NCBI GenBank assembly: GCA_963836915.1
Contig: CAWILH010000002.1
Location: 682,001-746,000 of the forward strand
Length of the DNA stretch: 64,000 bases
Reading direction: 5' to 3'
Source of the DNA: Cryomorpha sp963836915
GTDB lineage: Bacteria; Bacteroidota; Bacteroidia; Flavobacteriales_D; Cryomorphaceae
The notes under the pieces were generated by a model, which made no database searches, was not told where the DNA came from, and worked only from the letters and a program-made list of their open reading frames with translations. Positions 45,532-55,266 of this stretch are shown here, piece after piece (the stretch's first letter is position 1; every line of letters begins with the position of its first letter). Both the position numbers and the translations under genes were made by a program.

Positions 45532-48500
45532 CAATCATCGGCGGCTCATCTCCCACAAGTCCGAAATTGGCACCAAAAATCGTGAAGTCGAGAATATTGA
45601 CCCCACCACTGCAGTTCATGTCGTATAAAGGCGAGTAGTTTACTTCTGGCGGCTCAGTGCCAAACGCAGGACTGAATGCAGTGAAATCAGTAATATTTAT
45701 GCCGTTGCTATTGTCAAAGTCACCGGCTTTTATAGCATCGACCGTAAGGCTGCCTGCAACTTCTACCAATACATTTGAATATCCTTTTTGTAAGAATCCA
45801 TTGACTTTTACGAACACATCATACGTACCGGGGTTGGCCACTTCAAAACTCATCAGTCCATTGCTGCCAACCGACCCTTCCTTGGTTTCAAAGAGAAAGG
45901 ATGTACCAGGAGTGAACAAGTTTACAGAGACGTCTTTCTGGGTGCAAAGCAGATCAGAATTAATAATGACCTGAAACTGACCATTGTCATCTGGGGCGTT
46001 ACCTAAGGTAAATTCACGGCTTATTTCTAAATCGCTCCGTATGGAGACTGTGCGGATCAAATCTTCTCCGTTCCAGTTAATAGGATCATTATAAGCAAGA
46101 CTTGCTGCGGTAGGACTACTGCCATCTAATGTATAATACACAATAGCTTCAGGAGTCCAAGTGCTGAGCCCAACTTCTATATTGCCGGAAGGCAGCGTAT
46201 CTAGCTCAACGATAGGCATACCTGCCCTACCAATATTATAGCCTGTAAGGGTCTGTGCTTCGGGATGGTAATAGCGATCGAAGAAATAGGGATCATCGCC
46301 AAAGGTTTCCCAAAGGGTTTTTAAGGCGTTTAAAATCGGCATATATTCGGATTGATAATTGGGTACACCAGGACGTCCGCGGCCACCCCAAACGAGACCT
46401 ACCTTATAGCGCTCCACATTTTGAAAGCCATCCCAGCCATCGCCCTTTATGACTCCAAAAGCATTGCTGCGCCGAAACATTCCCATAGCATAGCGCGCCC
46501 ACGCCCAATCTGAGCCCGCAGAGACAATGGCGTTCTCACCCATATACGTACCTGTAGCATAAGCATATATGAAAGGTTTGAACGCTGCGGATGCAAGTCC
46601 TGACTGGGGGTAGCTATCGTGAATTAAAATGTCACCATCGGGAAATACATTTTGTCTGAGCAGCCGCATTGCGATATAAGACTGTAGCCAATCATCCTGT
46701 GCTAGCCCATCACTGTACATGGCTCCCATGCCATATTCATCTTTCCAACGCTGTATTTCTCCGGCCCATTCTTCCGCATCGCGGCTATAGTAAAACCACT
46801 GGCTGAAATAAGCGCTCCACTTATCACCAGCTGCGCTTATGGCATCCCAGTGCGCCTGATAGGGCACATCGCTTCGGAGCTCGTAGCGCTCACCAAAGCT
46901 CATGGCCCATGCCCGCTCTGAAATATTCCAAAGTATCCAATCATCTACATAAGGCGGGTCATTATAGCCATTCACATCTTCGTTATAATTTGAAAGTGCC
47001 CATTGGTGGTCGAAGGACTTTTCCCAATCATAGGGTTTGGTAGGAAATGCAGAGATGAACAAGCGCTCTCCAGGCTCCAATGTTGCTTGCGCCAGCCATC
47101 CGGGCGGCGCTTCTCCAGTGCTAATCAGATCGTCCGGTGCAAAGTCTTGAAAAGCCAGTCCGCTAGTGAGCAGTTCGATTTCATTTACCACCCCACTACC
47201 CTTTGGCGTATAAATCGCAGCCGTAAACCCACCAAAATCATCTTGGGATATTAAGTCTGCACCTTCAGCCCTGTTAAAATCACCACCGATCACACTTTCT
47301 ATTTCTACCTGTACCTGTTGGTGCGGGCTTATAGCCAATAGACCGTCCAGCTGCACTCCGATGGTCAGATGGTCACCAACGAGTATTGCTTCGGTTTCCG
47401 ATTGACTGCTCAACGTAAGACCCGTTAATGGTATTCCGGTCAATTTGGTAAGGGTGCGTTTAAAATCAATATTTTGATTGACAGTTACGGTATTATTCGC
47501 CATATCAAAAATAAAATCTGCCGCAGTAACAGAAACCAAAATAGTATCTGTCGTTTCGCTTACATTCCCGACCGACATATCCAAATTTCCATTGCCGCCA
47601 GGAAAACTGACGCCTTCACCCGGTGCAAAAGCAGTTAAGGGTACCTCGGGAAGTTCTACAAACGCGAGATCTGCGATTTCAAAATTTACGTTATCATCAA
47701 AGCCTGGCCCATATTCATGTACCCCGAGAAAAATCTTTACGAAATCATATCGATTATCCCAATGCGGCGTAAAACTCCAAGTCCAACGCTCCCAACCATC
47801 TGGGCCTTGGGTGATGGCAGGCATTCCGCCGTAACGGGCTCCCAAAGAGAGATCATCGTCGTTTTCGGCGCCATAGGCGCCCACGCTTATCTCCCAAGTA
47901 GCACGCGGAAAGTCTGATCGGATCAGAACGGATGCTTCGTAAGTCCTGTTTGCCATATAGGGAAAGCTCCTGAATGCGTATATTCTAGCGTCAGATTCAT
48001 CCATATTTTCGGCTACCGAAAGTTTATATCCTATATGACCTTCATAAAGCTGAACCAGCTCAAGCTGGGCATAATCTATGCTGCTCTCCCAATCTATGCC
48101 CGGTGCTCTAAAGTCGGCATCGGGAATTCGAAAAGCGGTCCCGCCATTGGTTTCAGGCTCTAGTAAATCTAAAAAACCAGCAGGGGCAGGCTCTCCCAAT
48201 GTAGGAGTGGAACGCGTGATCGTGTAATTATCTATCGCCGACTTGCCGACGAAGCTGGAGCCCCAATTGATGAAGGAGCCCAGATAGCCAGCACCGGTCG
48301 CTCTCGAAATACCTGCACTAACTCCATAATCACTGTCATCTACTTGAAGGGTGAGCACATTATTATTGAGATCTATAATGATCTCTAGGTGATGCCACGT
48401 ATCCATGTCGAAAGAATTGGCAGGAAAAGGTGGCGCCACAAACCCATTAAATTCTCCAGTCTCACTATCATAGTCCATTAGATTAATGCTATAGCTATTG

Positions 48501-48958
48501 GCACTGCTTATAAAACCGATGTCGGCAAAGGTCTCTCCGCTATCATCATAGCTTCTGTAAAAAGAGAAGCCGTCCCCATTGTAACCGCTAAATTGGATAT
48601 AGTCAAAGGAAATCCATAGCGTATCAGTGCTAATTATTCCCGTGCTTGATGATCCGTTGAATTCTATGAGCCGATAGTCACCGCTCGTGGGTGCCGTTAT
48701 TTCCAATACCTGTCCGCTGGCGGTGCTCAGCCCTTGCTGTCCCGTGATATTCGCTACAGCGATTCCATCTAGAGCACTTGTTCCGATATCTGTAGGGTTA
48801 TTGGAACCGCCCGGGCTAATAAATGGTAGGGTCCCTATTTCATCGTTCTCAAAGGTCGCATTGGTGCTTACTATTTGAGCTTTCAAGCTAAAGAAAGCGA
48901 GAAACGAGAATATTATAAGCCCTATTTTATATAGTTTTAAACTGAATGAGTTGATCAT
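45527..48958 (-). CDS. Large secreted protein: LamG-like + GH-like + CHB_HEX-like + dockerin-like
   Basis: 1143 residues. Signal peptide (LKLYKIGLIIFSFLAFFSLK). N-terminal part has a concanavalin/LamG-like domain (SFDYIQFSGYNGDGFSFYRS, WHHLEIIIDLNNNVLTLQVD). A beta-sandwich/CBM-like region follows (about 260-420). A TIM-barrel-like region (about 650-900) contains WSAYFSQWFYYSRDAEEWAG and MGAMYSDGLAQDDWLQSYIA, reminiscent of glycoside hydrolases. Near the C-terminus are VYYTLDGSSPT, a chitobiase/CHB_HEX-type loop, and a dockerin-like module (last 65 residues: GDFDNSNGINITDF, DMNCSGGVNILDFTIFGANF). No T9SS domain. Probable polysaccharide-active surface protein. Confidence 0.7.
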   Translation of the reverse strand: MINSFSLKLYKIGLIIFSFLAFFSLKAQIVSTNATFENDEIGTLPFISPGGSNNPTDIGTSALDGIAVANITGQQGLSTASGQVLEITAPTSGDYRLIEFNGSSSTGIISTDTLWISFDYIQFSGYNGDGFSFYRSYDDSGETFADIGFISSANSYSINLMDYDSETGEFNGFVAPPFPANSFDMDTWHHLEIIIDLNNNVLTLQVDDSDYGVSAGISRATGAGYLGSFINWGSSFVGKSAIDNYTITRSTPTLGEPAPAGFLDLLEPETNGGTAFRIPDADFRAPGIDWESSIDYAQLELVQLYEGHIGYKLSVAENMDESDARIYAFRSFPYMANRTYEASVLIRSDFPRATWEISVGAYGAENDDDLSLGARYGGMPAITQGPDGWERWTWSFTPHWDNRYDFVKIFLGVHEYGPGFDDNVNFEIADLAFVELPEVPLTAFAPGEGVSFPGGNGNLDMSVGNVSETTDTILVSVTAADFIFDMANNTVTVNQNIDFKRTLTKLTGIPLTGLTLSSQSETEAILVGDHLTIGVQLDGLLAISPHQQVQVEIESVIGGDFNRAEGADLISQDDFGGFTAAIYTPKGSGVVNEIELLTSGLAFQDFAPDDLISTGEAPPGWLAQATLEPGERLFISAFPTKPYDWEKSFDHQWALSNYNEDVNGYNDPPYVDDWILWNISERAWAMSFGERYELRSDVPYQAHWDAISAAGDKWSAYFSQWFYYSRDAEEWAGEIQRWKDEYGMGAMYSDGLAQDDWLQSYIAMRLLRQNVFPDGDILIHDSYPQSGLASAAFKPFIYAYATGTYMGENAIVSAGSDWAWARYAMGMFRRSNAFGVIKGDGWDGFQNVERYKVGLVWGGRGRPGVPNYQSEYMPILNALKTLWETFGDDPYFFDRYYHPEAQTLTGYNIGRAGMPIVELDTLPSGNIEVGLSTWTPEAIVYYTLDGSSPTAASLAYNDPINWNGEDLIRTVSIRSDLEISREFTLGNAPDDNGQFQVIINSDLLCTQKDVSVNLFTPGTSFLFETKEGSVGSNGLMSFEVANPGTYDVFVKVNGFLQKGYSNVLVEVAGSLTVDAIKAGDFDNSNGINITDFTAFSPAFGTEPPEVNYSPLYDMNCSGGVNILDFTIFGANFGLVGDEPPMIE

Positions 48959-49011
48959 ATCTAAAAGTTTTAAGCTTGTTATGCGAATCAGTTGAAATCA
49001 TACGTCGCTCA

Positions 49012-52000
49012 TTATTCAAAAATCGGTGGCTCATCTCCCACCAAGCCAAAATTACTCCCGAAGATGGTGAAGTCAGTAACATTGATCCCGCCGTCGCAAT
49101 TCAAATCATAAAGCAGATCGAAAATCTCATCACCATCTTCGCTTCCAAATGCGGGGGCAAAAGCCGTAAAATCCGAAACATTAATTCCATTGCTATTGTC
49201 AAAGTCACCTCCGATCAAATTACCCACTGCCAGAGCTAAATTCTGATCAATCGAGACATTCGTAAATGCCTTTTGCAGATAACCATCGAGTTTTAGGTAT
49301 ACATCATATTCACCTTGACTTGGAATAGAAACGGCCGTGGGTTCTGATAAACTTATCTCTGATTCGGTTTCACTAACTAGCTCTGAAGAACCAGTTTCGT
49401 AAATTTGTACGGTAGCAAGAACGCCTTCACAAACGGAAGCCATCTCGAAATTTAAATTCAGGACTGCCGAATCATTGGATGCGAGCTCCATTTTATAAAT
49501 TGCTACCTGATAAGGATCAAGGTTTCCCACCAAACTCTGTCCTTCAATACTCAGCGCATCTTCACGGTCTTCAAAGAAATTCAACGCCGTGCCAATTACA
49601 TTTTCAGGGAGTTCGATAGAATATTCGTAGGCCAGCTCATCATTGGCATTAACGGCTATAAGGTATAGAAAACCATTGTGCTCCCAAGTAGCATAATACC
49701 GGTAAAAATCGATGTTGAAATAGGTGTGCTCCCCAAATAGGATGACATCCTTCCATTCGGTTGTCAAAATTTCATTTGCAATTTTACTCGCTGCTGCGAA
49801 TACATCGGGCTGACTCTGGTCAATAGTCTCATCTGCATCGTAATCCTTGAATGTGTAAAACAAAGCCCCTTTCATTCCCGTAATAAAACCTAGATAGGTC
49901 TGGCAGTCAAGGTGAGCCGCCGAAGGATATGTCTGACCATCCCAATTAAATGCTTGGGGTGTGGCGAAAGGAACGGTGCCTACTGCTTGACTTTCGACAA
50001 CTGCAGTTCGCCACAGCGCATCCACAAAGACCAAGTCATTTTCTGAGGCATCTTCCCAGGGATATGCCTGCATTCCTGCCATCTCTACAGACGGAAGCAT
50101 TTCTGTAAAGGGATCCGTGGTATTGTACCAACTGGCGCTGGTGACCCTGCTGGTATCTAGAGAAAGAAGATTGTCCCTTTGAGTCTCCAAATCAGAAACT
50201 TCCAGATTGTTGGCATCATCTAGTAAGTTCCAACTTATAATTGATGGAAAGTCTTTCAAAGTATTCACGTAAATTTCAAAGTCATCGAAATCCAGAAATG
50301 AATATGGCAATCCGATAATATTCTTGAGTCCAAGGCTGTCGCACTGATTTAGAAATTCTGGATAATCGATTAATTCTCCTACCGTAGACTCTGTATAAAG
50401 AAGGTTGAAACCACCATCATACATTTTCTGTGGGATAAGGGGGAATTCAGAAAAATCAAGTCCTTCGCAGTAAAAACCAATAGGTAGAAATGCACTATCG
50501 GCTACAAGGATTTTTCCATCAGACACGGAGCTAATAACTTCGGAAGAATTGCAATCCACGACATCCAGTTCGATCGATGAATCAACTTCAGAAGGGTCTA
50601 TGCTGTTGATGGAAAACAATAGTTCTATGTTTTCGGTGCTCTCGACGATTCCATCCTGTCTGGCAGCAATACTTCGAGAAGTGATCAAACTGTTTGCGGG
50701 TATAACGAGCCCACCAGCAAGTAGATGAATATCATCACCTAAGCTGGCAGTGCCGGAAGTGGATATCGAGACACCCAGCGGATAGTCAATCTTTTCGGAG
50801 CTACGGGACAAGTTGTATTCAGCTAGATCGCCCGAACATTCTACAGCCATATTGCTCAATATATTGGCACTAAGCCCTGTGGTAGGAAGTGACGTATATG
50901 AATCAAAGGTGAAATCGACATCGCTCGTATCGGCCACATTACTGTAAAAAATGCCATTGTCGAAAGGCTCTAGCACCGTAAAATTTCCAGATATATCGCT
51001 GATACCTTCCAGTGTGCTCCAGCCAAACACCCTAAAAAAATCGAAGTCGGTGTCATAAGAAATAAAGACATCATTGAAGGTATAGCCACCGAGCGCATCG
51101 GAAGGGTTTTCATAATCGGGCACTTCGAGAAAGATGGGCTCATTATATTGAATTTGAAGCCTGCTCACATCACGAAACACGCAATTAGCGAAATCTACTT
51201 GATAGGCATCTGCAGTCTTCCGCGAGTAGAATGCTCCATAATCACTGCCATCGATGAAGCAGTTCTGAAAAAGAACAGATCCTTGCACAGGAGCCGTGGC
51301 ATCGGCAGAAGCGTGTATTTCCGATAATGCGTATGAATTTCCTGGCCTGCAATTTTCGCGGAAGTAGCAGTCGCGAACGGTTATGGATACCGGCAGCGAA
51401 GTATTGTCCATATCAAATAGTGCGACCGCCACGCCCGACCAGCCATTTTCTATAAAGGAGCAGTTTTCAATCAAAAGATTTACTACGCGCTGATAGGTCT
51501 CAAAAGGCTCTATGTCGATGCCTGCTTCTGGCAAGGTTCCTTTGGTTTCTGAAAATAGGCAATGCCTTACGGTCATATTCTCAACGCTCGCAATGCTCAT
51601 TCCTTGGCGATAATGATTTATACAGCGCACATCTTCTATTAAAATATCGGAAGAATAGCCCTGGGCACCACCGCCATTCTCTCCGCCAACGTAAATACCA
51701 TCGCCCCCGCTATCCCTTATGGTCAGGCCTTTCACGGATACGTTATTGCAATTGAAAATATTCAGCGCATGGCGGTATTCGCTATCGTCGAGCTCGGCGT
51801 ATTCGACTTTGTTCATGATCCACTCGGCACCGTAGCCAATGATCTGCACATTGTTGGCATTAACAATCCTAAAAAGACTCGAATAAATGGGGTTGAAATT
51901 ATTTGGCAGAGCCCTGAGCACCACACCCGGCTCAAAAATGATGGTCTTATTGTTTAGATTGAAAAATGCGTTTGGAGCTACCTTCCAATCACTCGACTGA

Positions 52001-52158
52001 AGGTCAATAATGATGGTATCATTGTCTGAATTAATCGCGGTTTGGAAGGCTAGCGTTGCATCATCGGCTTCGTAACCAAAGGAAGAAGCAAGTATAGAAG
52101 AAGCGACAGAACTCGAAACCATCACCAGCCCAAACAAGAAAAGCAGAAATATTTTCAC
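49012..52158 (-). CDS. Large secreted protein: parallel beta-helix + TIM-barrel-like + dockerin-like
   Basis: 1048 residues. Signal peptide MKIFLLFLFGLVMVSSSVAS. Residues about 25-330 are a right-handed parallel beta-helix (IFNCNNVSVKGLTIRDSGGD, MTVRHCLFSETKG, NLLIENCSFIENGWSGVAVA). From about 545 to 800 is a glycosidase-like TIM-barrel region (GFYCEGLDFSEFPLIPQKMY, SIISWNLLDDANNLE, GALFYTFKDYD). The C-terminus is a dockerin-like module (GDFDNSNGINVSDFTAFAPA, DLNCDGGINVTDFTIFGSNF, then GLVGDEPPIFE), nearly the same as in the preceding protein. There is no T9SS domain. Likely binds or degrades a polysaccharide such as pectin-like polymer. Confidence 0.7.
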   Translation of the reverse strand: MKIFLLFLFGLVMVSSSVASSILASSFGYEADDATLAFQTAINSDNDTIIIDLQSSDWKVAPNAFFNLNNKTIIFEPGVVLRALPNNFNPIYSSLFRIVNANNVQIIGYGAEWIMNKVEYAELDDSEYRHALNIFNCNNVSVKGLTIRDSGGDGIYVGGENGGGAQGYSSDILIEDVRCINHYRQGMSIASVENMTVRHCLFSETKGTLPEAGIDIEPFETYQRVVNLLIENCSFIENGWSGVAVALFDMDNTSLPVSITVRDCYFRENCRPGNSYALSEIHASADATAPVQGSVLFQNCFIDGSDYGAFYSRKTADAYQVDFANCVFRDVSRLQIQYNEPIFLEVPDYENPSDALGGYTFNDVFISYDTDFDFFRVFGWSTLEGISDISGNFTVLEPFDNGIFYSNVADTSDVDFTFDSYTSLPTTGLSANILSNMAVECSGDLAEYNLSRSSEKIDYPLGVSISTSGTASLGDDIHLLAGGLVIPANSLITSRSIAARQDGIVESTENIELLFSINSIDPSEVDSSIELDVVDCNSSEVISSVSDGKILVADSAFLPIGFYCEGLDFSEFPLIPQKMYDGGFNLLYTESTVGELIDYPEFLNQCDSLGLKNIIGLPYSFLDFDDFEIYVNTLKDFPSIISWNLLDDANNLEVSDLETQRDNLLSLDTSRVTSASWYNTTDPFTEMLPSVEMAGMQAYPWEDASENDLVFVDALWRTAVVESQAVGTVPFATPQAFNWDGQTYPSAAHLDCQTYLGFITGMKGALFYTFKDYDADETIDQSQPDVFAAASKIANEILTTEWKDVILFGEHTYFNIDFYRYYATWEHNGFLYLIAVNANDELAYEYSIELPENVIGTALNFFEDREDALSIEGQSLVGNLDPYQVAIYKMELASNDSAVLNLNFEMASVCEGVLATVQIYETGSSELVSETESEISLSEPTAVSIPSQGEYDVYLKLDGYLQKAFTNVSIDQNLALAVGNLIGGDFDNSNGINVSDFTAFAPAFGSEDGDEIFDLLYDLNCDGGINVTDFTIFGSNFGLVGDEPPIFE

Positions 52159-52349
52159 AATGGTGAATTTTAGCCTAGCAAGTTAGGAAAATATTTGGCC
52201 TTCTAGCCTTGTGATATATTATGTTTTAGTTAAGTTTAAAAAGCAAAATTTCTGAAAAGAGCTAATTTCATATTATTATTTCATCAAGAAATCGTTAACC
52301 CAGGATTGTTCAATTTGATTTAAGTAATATTAAGGTCAAATCAAACAAG

Positions 52350-54470
52350 ATGAAAAATAGCTACAAATACAATTTCCTTTTCCTGTTGATTTTTTGCATT
52401 TTTCCGGTTTTCGGTTTTTCACAGCTTTCGCTAAATGTGATTTCCGATGGAGGAGCAATTGGCGACGGCATTGCCGATGATCGTAACGCTATTCAAGCCG
52501 TATTTGACCAGATAGGTGCAGCCGGCGGTGGGACTGCCTTTTTTCCGGAAGGGATATACAAGGTAAGCCCAGTGGCCAATTCCGTTCCGCTACAGGTGAT
52601 ATGCCTTGACATCCCAGAAAATATCGAGATAGCAGGAGCAGGAAACGACTTGAGCGTCATCAGACTGGCCGACAACGTAGGTAATTACGACGCAATCATT
52701 GGCAATTTTCCAAGTTTCCAACAGGTTGACAATGTTCACATCCACGATATCACCATAGATGGAAACGGACTGAACAATCCCGTAAGCGGACAAGCTCAGA
52801 TGGATACCGATGGCAAGCGAAACCTGTTCAGGATTTATCTCGGATTCAACCACTTGATCGAAAACTGTCATTTTACAAATAGCCAAGGGGTTTGGAACAT
52901 CGTGTATAACGGTATCTGCGAAAACGTTGTAATCCGCAACAATTTTTTTGATGAAATCGGCGGTAATACCGCCGATTGGGATCATTCCACCATTTATACG
53001 AGTGGTGATGATTTTCTCATCGAAAACAATGTCTTTCAAAGCCGATTTGGTGCTGGAACGCTTGGTGCCAGAACAGCTATAGAAATTCATGGGAGCAATC
53101 AGATTATCAGGAACAACTTGATAAACGGTTTTTCATACGGGATAAACGTTACGGGATATGCCGATTTTTATTTTTCACGAAATCAAGTGTATTACAACAA
53201 CGTTTTTGAAGAAATGATGGAAGGTTTCGTTTTCTGGTCGGGCCTGAACAACGATCCCGCTTTCGCCAATGGCTTGGGAAACATCGCAGTTTTCGACAAT
53301 GAAATTTCCATCAATGCCGATGGTTGGAAGGACTGGCAGTTTTTTAGTGGAGGTGCAGGGTTTGCTTTTGACCGCACCCGTGATCGGAATATAGATTCAC
53401 TGTTCGTTTTCAAAAATAAGATCGGGTTTATGGGCTCGCCAGTCTCTACCGTTGATGAAAGTCGCCGCTCTTCGGGTCTGCGGATGGGCTCAAACGTATT
53501 GGATTATCCTGTATCAGTCAATGATTTTTACTTCGAACAAAATGAGATTGCTAATTGCAATGGAGCGGGAATTTATCTGGAAAGCAAAACCACCAATTCC
53601 TACTTTGGCGGAAATACTATTTTGAATGCAGGCAGCAGCACTGCCCAGCTCTACACCGGTTTTCGGTCGGCCTATTTTTTGAACGATACAGTGCAGAACC
53701 TGCAGTTTTCCTGCAACGAAATACTCAATAATAATCCAGCGGCAACGCTTGATAACGAAGTTTTTCAGAATAGCACAAATCTCGGCGAATCTTACTTTTT
53801 TAACAATGGTTTCTATGATCCCAGTAATGAAGGTTTTTTCATAGGGCCTGACGCTACCGGCCCAAGCTGGCTTATGACAACTGCTAATGCACTTGTGAAT
53901 TTCAGTTTAGACTCCATAGGCATCGCCCCCGGCCAAGGTCAAACGGCTATTATAAGTTTATCTCAAGCTGTAGACGAGGCCATCGAAATAATGCTCTACC
54001 CCATCGATGGAAATTATAATTATGGCACCGCTTGGGAATCAGATTTTTTGACCGTCCCATTTGCGGCCGGACAAACATCGGCCGAAATTGTAGTTTCAAA
54101 TATGCTAAGTGAAGATGATGCTACTTGGCCTGCATATCTGCAAATAATGATGGGCGATGGATATCAATTGGGATGTAATGCCTTAATGGAAATAAATTTG
54201 GCTGGAGATAGTGTTTTAAGTGCGCCGAACCTTCTGCCTTTAGAAAAAGCACTGAAAGTATTTCCCAATCCTACAAAAGATCATATTTCATTCACCTTAG
54301 AGCAAAGTCTGAATGGCACCACAGCAAGAGTTTTCGACATTTCTGGAAAAATAGTGCTGGAGCAGGAAGTAAATGGGGGTATAAATCAGATATCTGTTGA
54401 CGATTTGAGCAAGGGCTATTATATCTTGAAAATAGATGGAGTGATCAATTCTGCATTTGTCAAATATTGA
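52350..54470 (+). CDS. T9SS-secreted parallel beta-helix protein (pectate-lyase-like)
   Basis: 706 residues. Signal peptide (FLFLLIFCIFPVFGFSQ), Pectate_lyase_3-type start (ISDGGAIGDGIADDRNAIQA), then beta-helix coils (FLIENNVFQSRFGAGTLGAR, NQIIRNNLINGFSYGINVTG, GAGIYLESKTTNSYFGGNTI), then a Calx-beta-like linker (EAIEIMLYPIDGNYNYGTAW). The C-terminus is a T9SS type A domain (LKVFPNPTKDHISFTLEQSL, VFDISGKIVLEQE, LSKGYYILKIDG). Divergent from the gene at 49012 over a 191-bp intergenic promoter region. Predicted surface polysaccharide lyase or glycosidase; catalytic residues not pinned. Confidence 0.85.
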   Translation: MKNSYKYNFLFLLIFCIFPVFGFSQLSLNVISDGGAIGDGIADDRNAIQAVFDQIGAAGGGTAFFPEGIYKVSPVANSVPLQVICLDIPENIEIAGAGNDLSVIRLADNVGNYDAIIGNFPSFQQVDNVHIHDITIDGNGLNNPVSGQAQMDTDGKRNLFRIYLGFNHLIENCHFTNSQGVWNIVYNGICENVVIRNNFFDEIGGNTADWDHSTIYTSGDDFLIENNVFQSRFGAGTLGARTAIEIHGSNQIIRNNLINGFSYGINVTGYADFYFSRNQVYYNNVFEEMMEGFVFWSGLNNDPAFANGLGNIAVFDNEISINADGWKDWQFFSGGAGFAFDRTRDRNIDSLFVFKNKIGFMGSPVSTVDESRRSSGLRMGSNVLDYPVSVNDFYFEQNEIANCNGAGIYLESKTTNSYFGGNTILNAGSSTAQLYTGFRSAYFLNDTVQNLQFSCNEILNNNPAATLDNEVFQNSTNLGESYFFNNGFYDPSNEGFFIGPDATGPSWLMTTANALVNFSLDSIGIAPGQGQTAIISLSQAVDEAIEIMLYPIDGNYNYGTAWESDFLTVPFAAGQTSAEIVVSNMLSEDDATWPAYLQIMMGDGYQLGCNALMEINLAGDSVLSAPNLLPLEKALKVFPNPTKDHISFTLEQSLNGTTARVFDISGKIVLEQEVNGGINQISVDDLSKGYYILKIDGVINSAFVKY

Positions 54471-54792
54471 TCTCATTTACATTTAAGCCAGCCGCCCATT
54501 CCAAAGCAAAAGACTCTCTCCTTCTCCGCGAAATTTCTATTTCAAACAAAGGGTGCCCGGTGTTGATTAAGTGATTATTTCCTATGGGATAATGGCGGAA
54601 GGGATTTTCAAGTGAATATTATTTTTTGTACCCATCTATTTGGGACCTATTTCTTTGAAGGCAACGCAGGCGCAGAGTGTGTGCCAGTTTTCGGGTAAGT
54701 CGCTATTTAAAATCTCAGAATTCAAGTCCTGTAATTCATCAAAGTCGATTATTTACGGTAGAACCTTTTCGGATTTGTGGCGCGCCTTGCGC
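54471..54792. other. Gap before the first direct repeat
   Basis: No gene recognised. It contains a GGCGCAAGGCGCGCC inverted repeat near 54779-54793 adjoining the repeat. It may be the scar of a deleted gene copy. Confidence 0.4.
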
Positions 54793-55229
54793 CGGTCTAT
54801 CCAAAACTGAAATTTGAAAGTATCAGCAATAGTATAGCAATAATCAAACTGATCGAAAAGGATGCGGTAGATTTCTTCATGGCTCTCTTTTATTCCGAAG
54901 GCGGCATGCCTTATTGGCTTTCCTGAACTCGATAGAAAGCTGATTCCTGTTTATTAGACTGCAATCGGGAATAGAGGTTGTTTTAAATTGGGACTAGAAA
55001 ATAAAATTCCGTCTTTTAAGTACGAGTGGCTATTCCTATTCCGGCATTTTGGAGCAGGTGCAACACGAAGCATCTCCGAAGAAGATGGGGTCTTCCAACT
55101 TTAAAGGAGCTTAGCTCAACCATCGAGAGCGATCAAGACTTAAAATCAATAAGGGGTGATTGAATTATAGCGACGGCGACCATGTTCAATCCCTGTTTGA
55201 TAACAGAACAGCAAATTCATTTTAGAACC
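54793..55229. repeat. 437-bp direct repeat, copy 1
   Basis: Matches 57486-57922 with the same length (offset 2693) and about ten mismatches by eye, seven of them within the first 55 bases. It covers a signal-peptide coding start, its promoter region and the last bases of the SRPBCC gene. Its middle portion has no open frame of note. Confidence 0.9.
54797..54880 (-). pseudogene. Signal-peptide remnant of a second beta-propeller gene
   Basis: Reads MKKSTASFSISLIIAI, LLLILSNFSFG and then TAG, the same as the start of the gene at 55267-57573 (where the next codon is CAG). The rest of the gene copy is missing. Evidence of a former tandem duplicate. Confidence 0.8.
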
Positions 55230-55266
55230 AGTGGAATTGATGCCTTGCACAAAGTTGACTAAAAAC

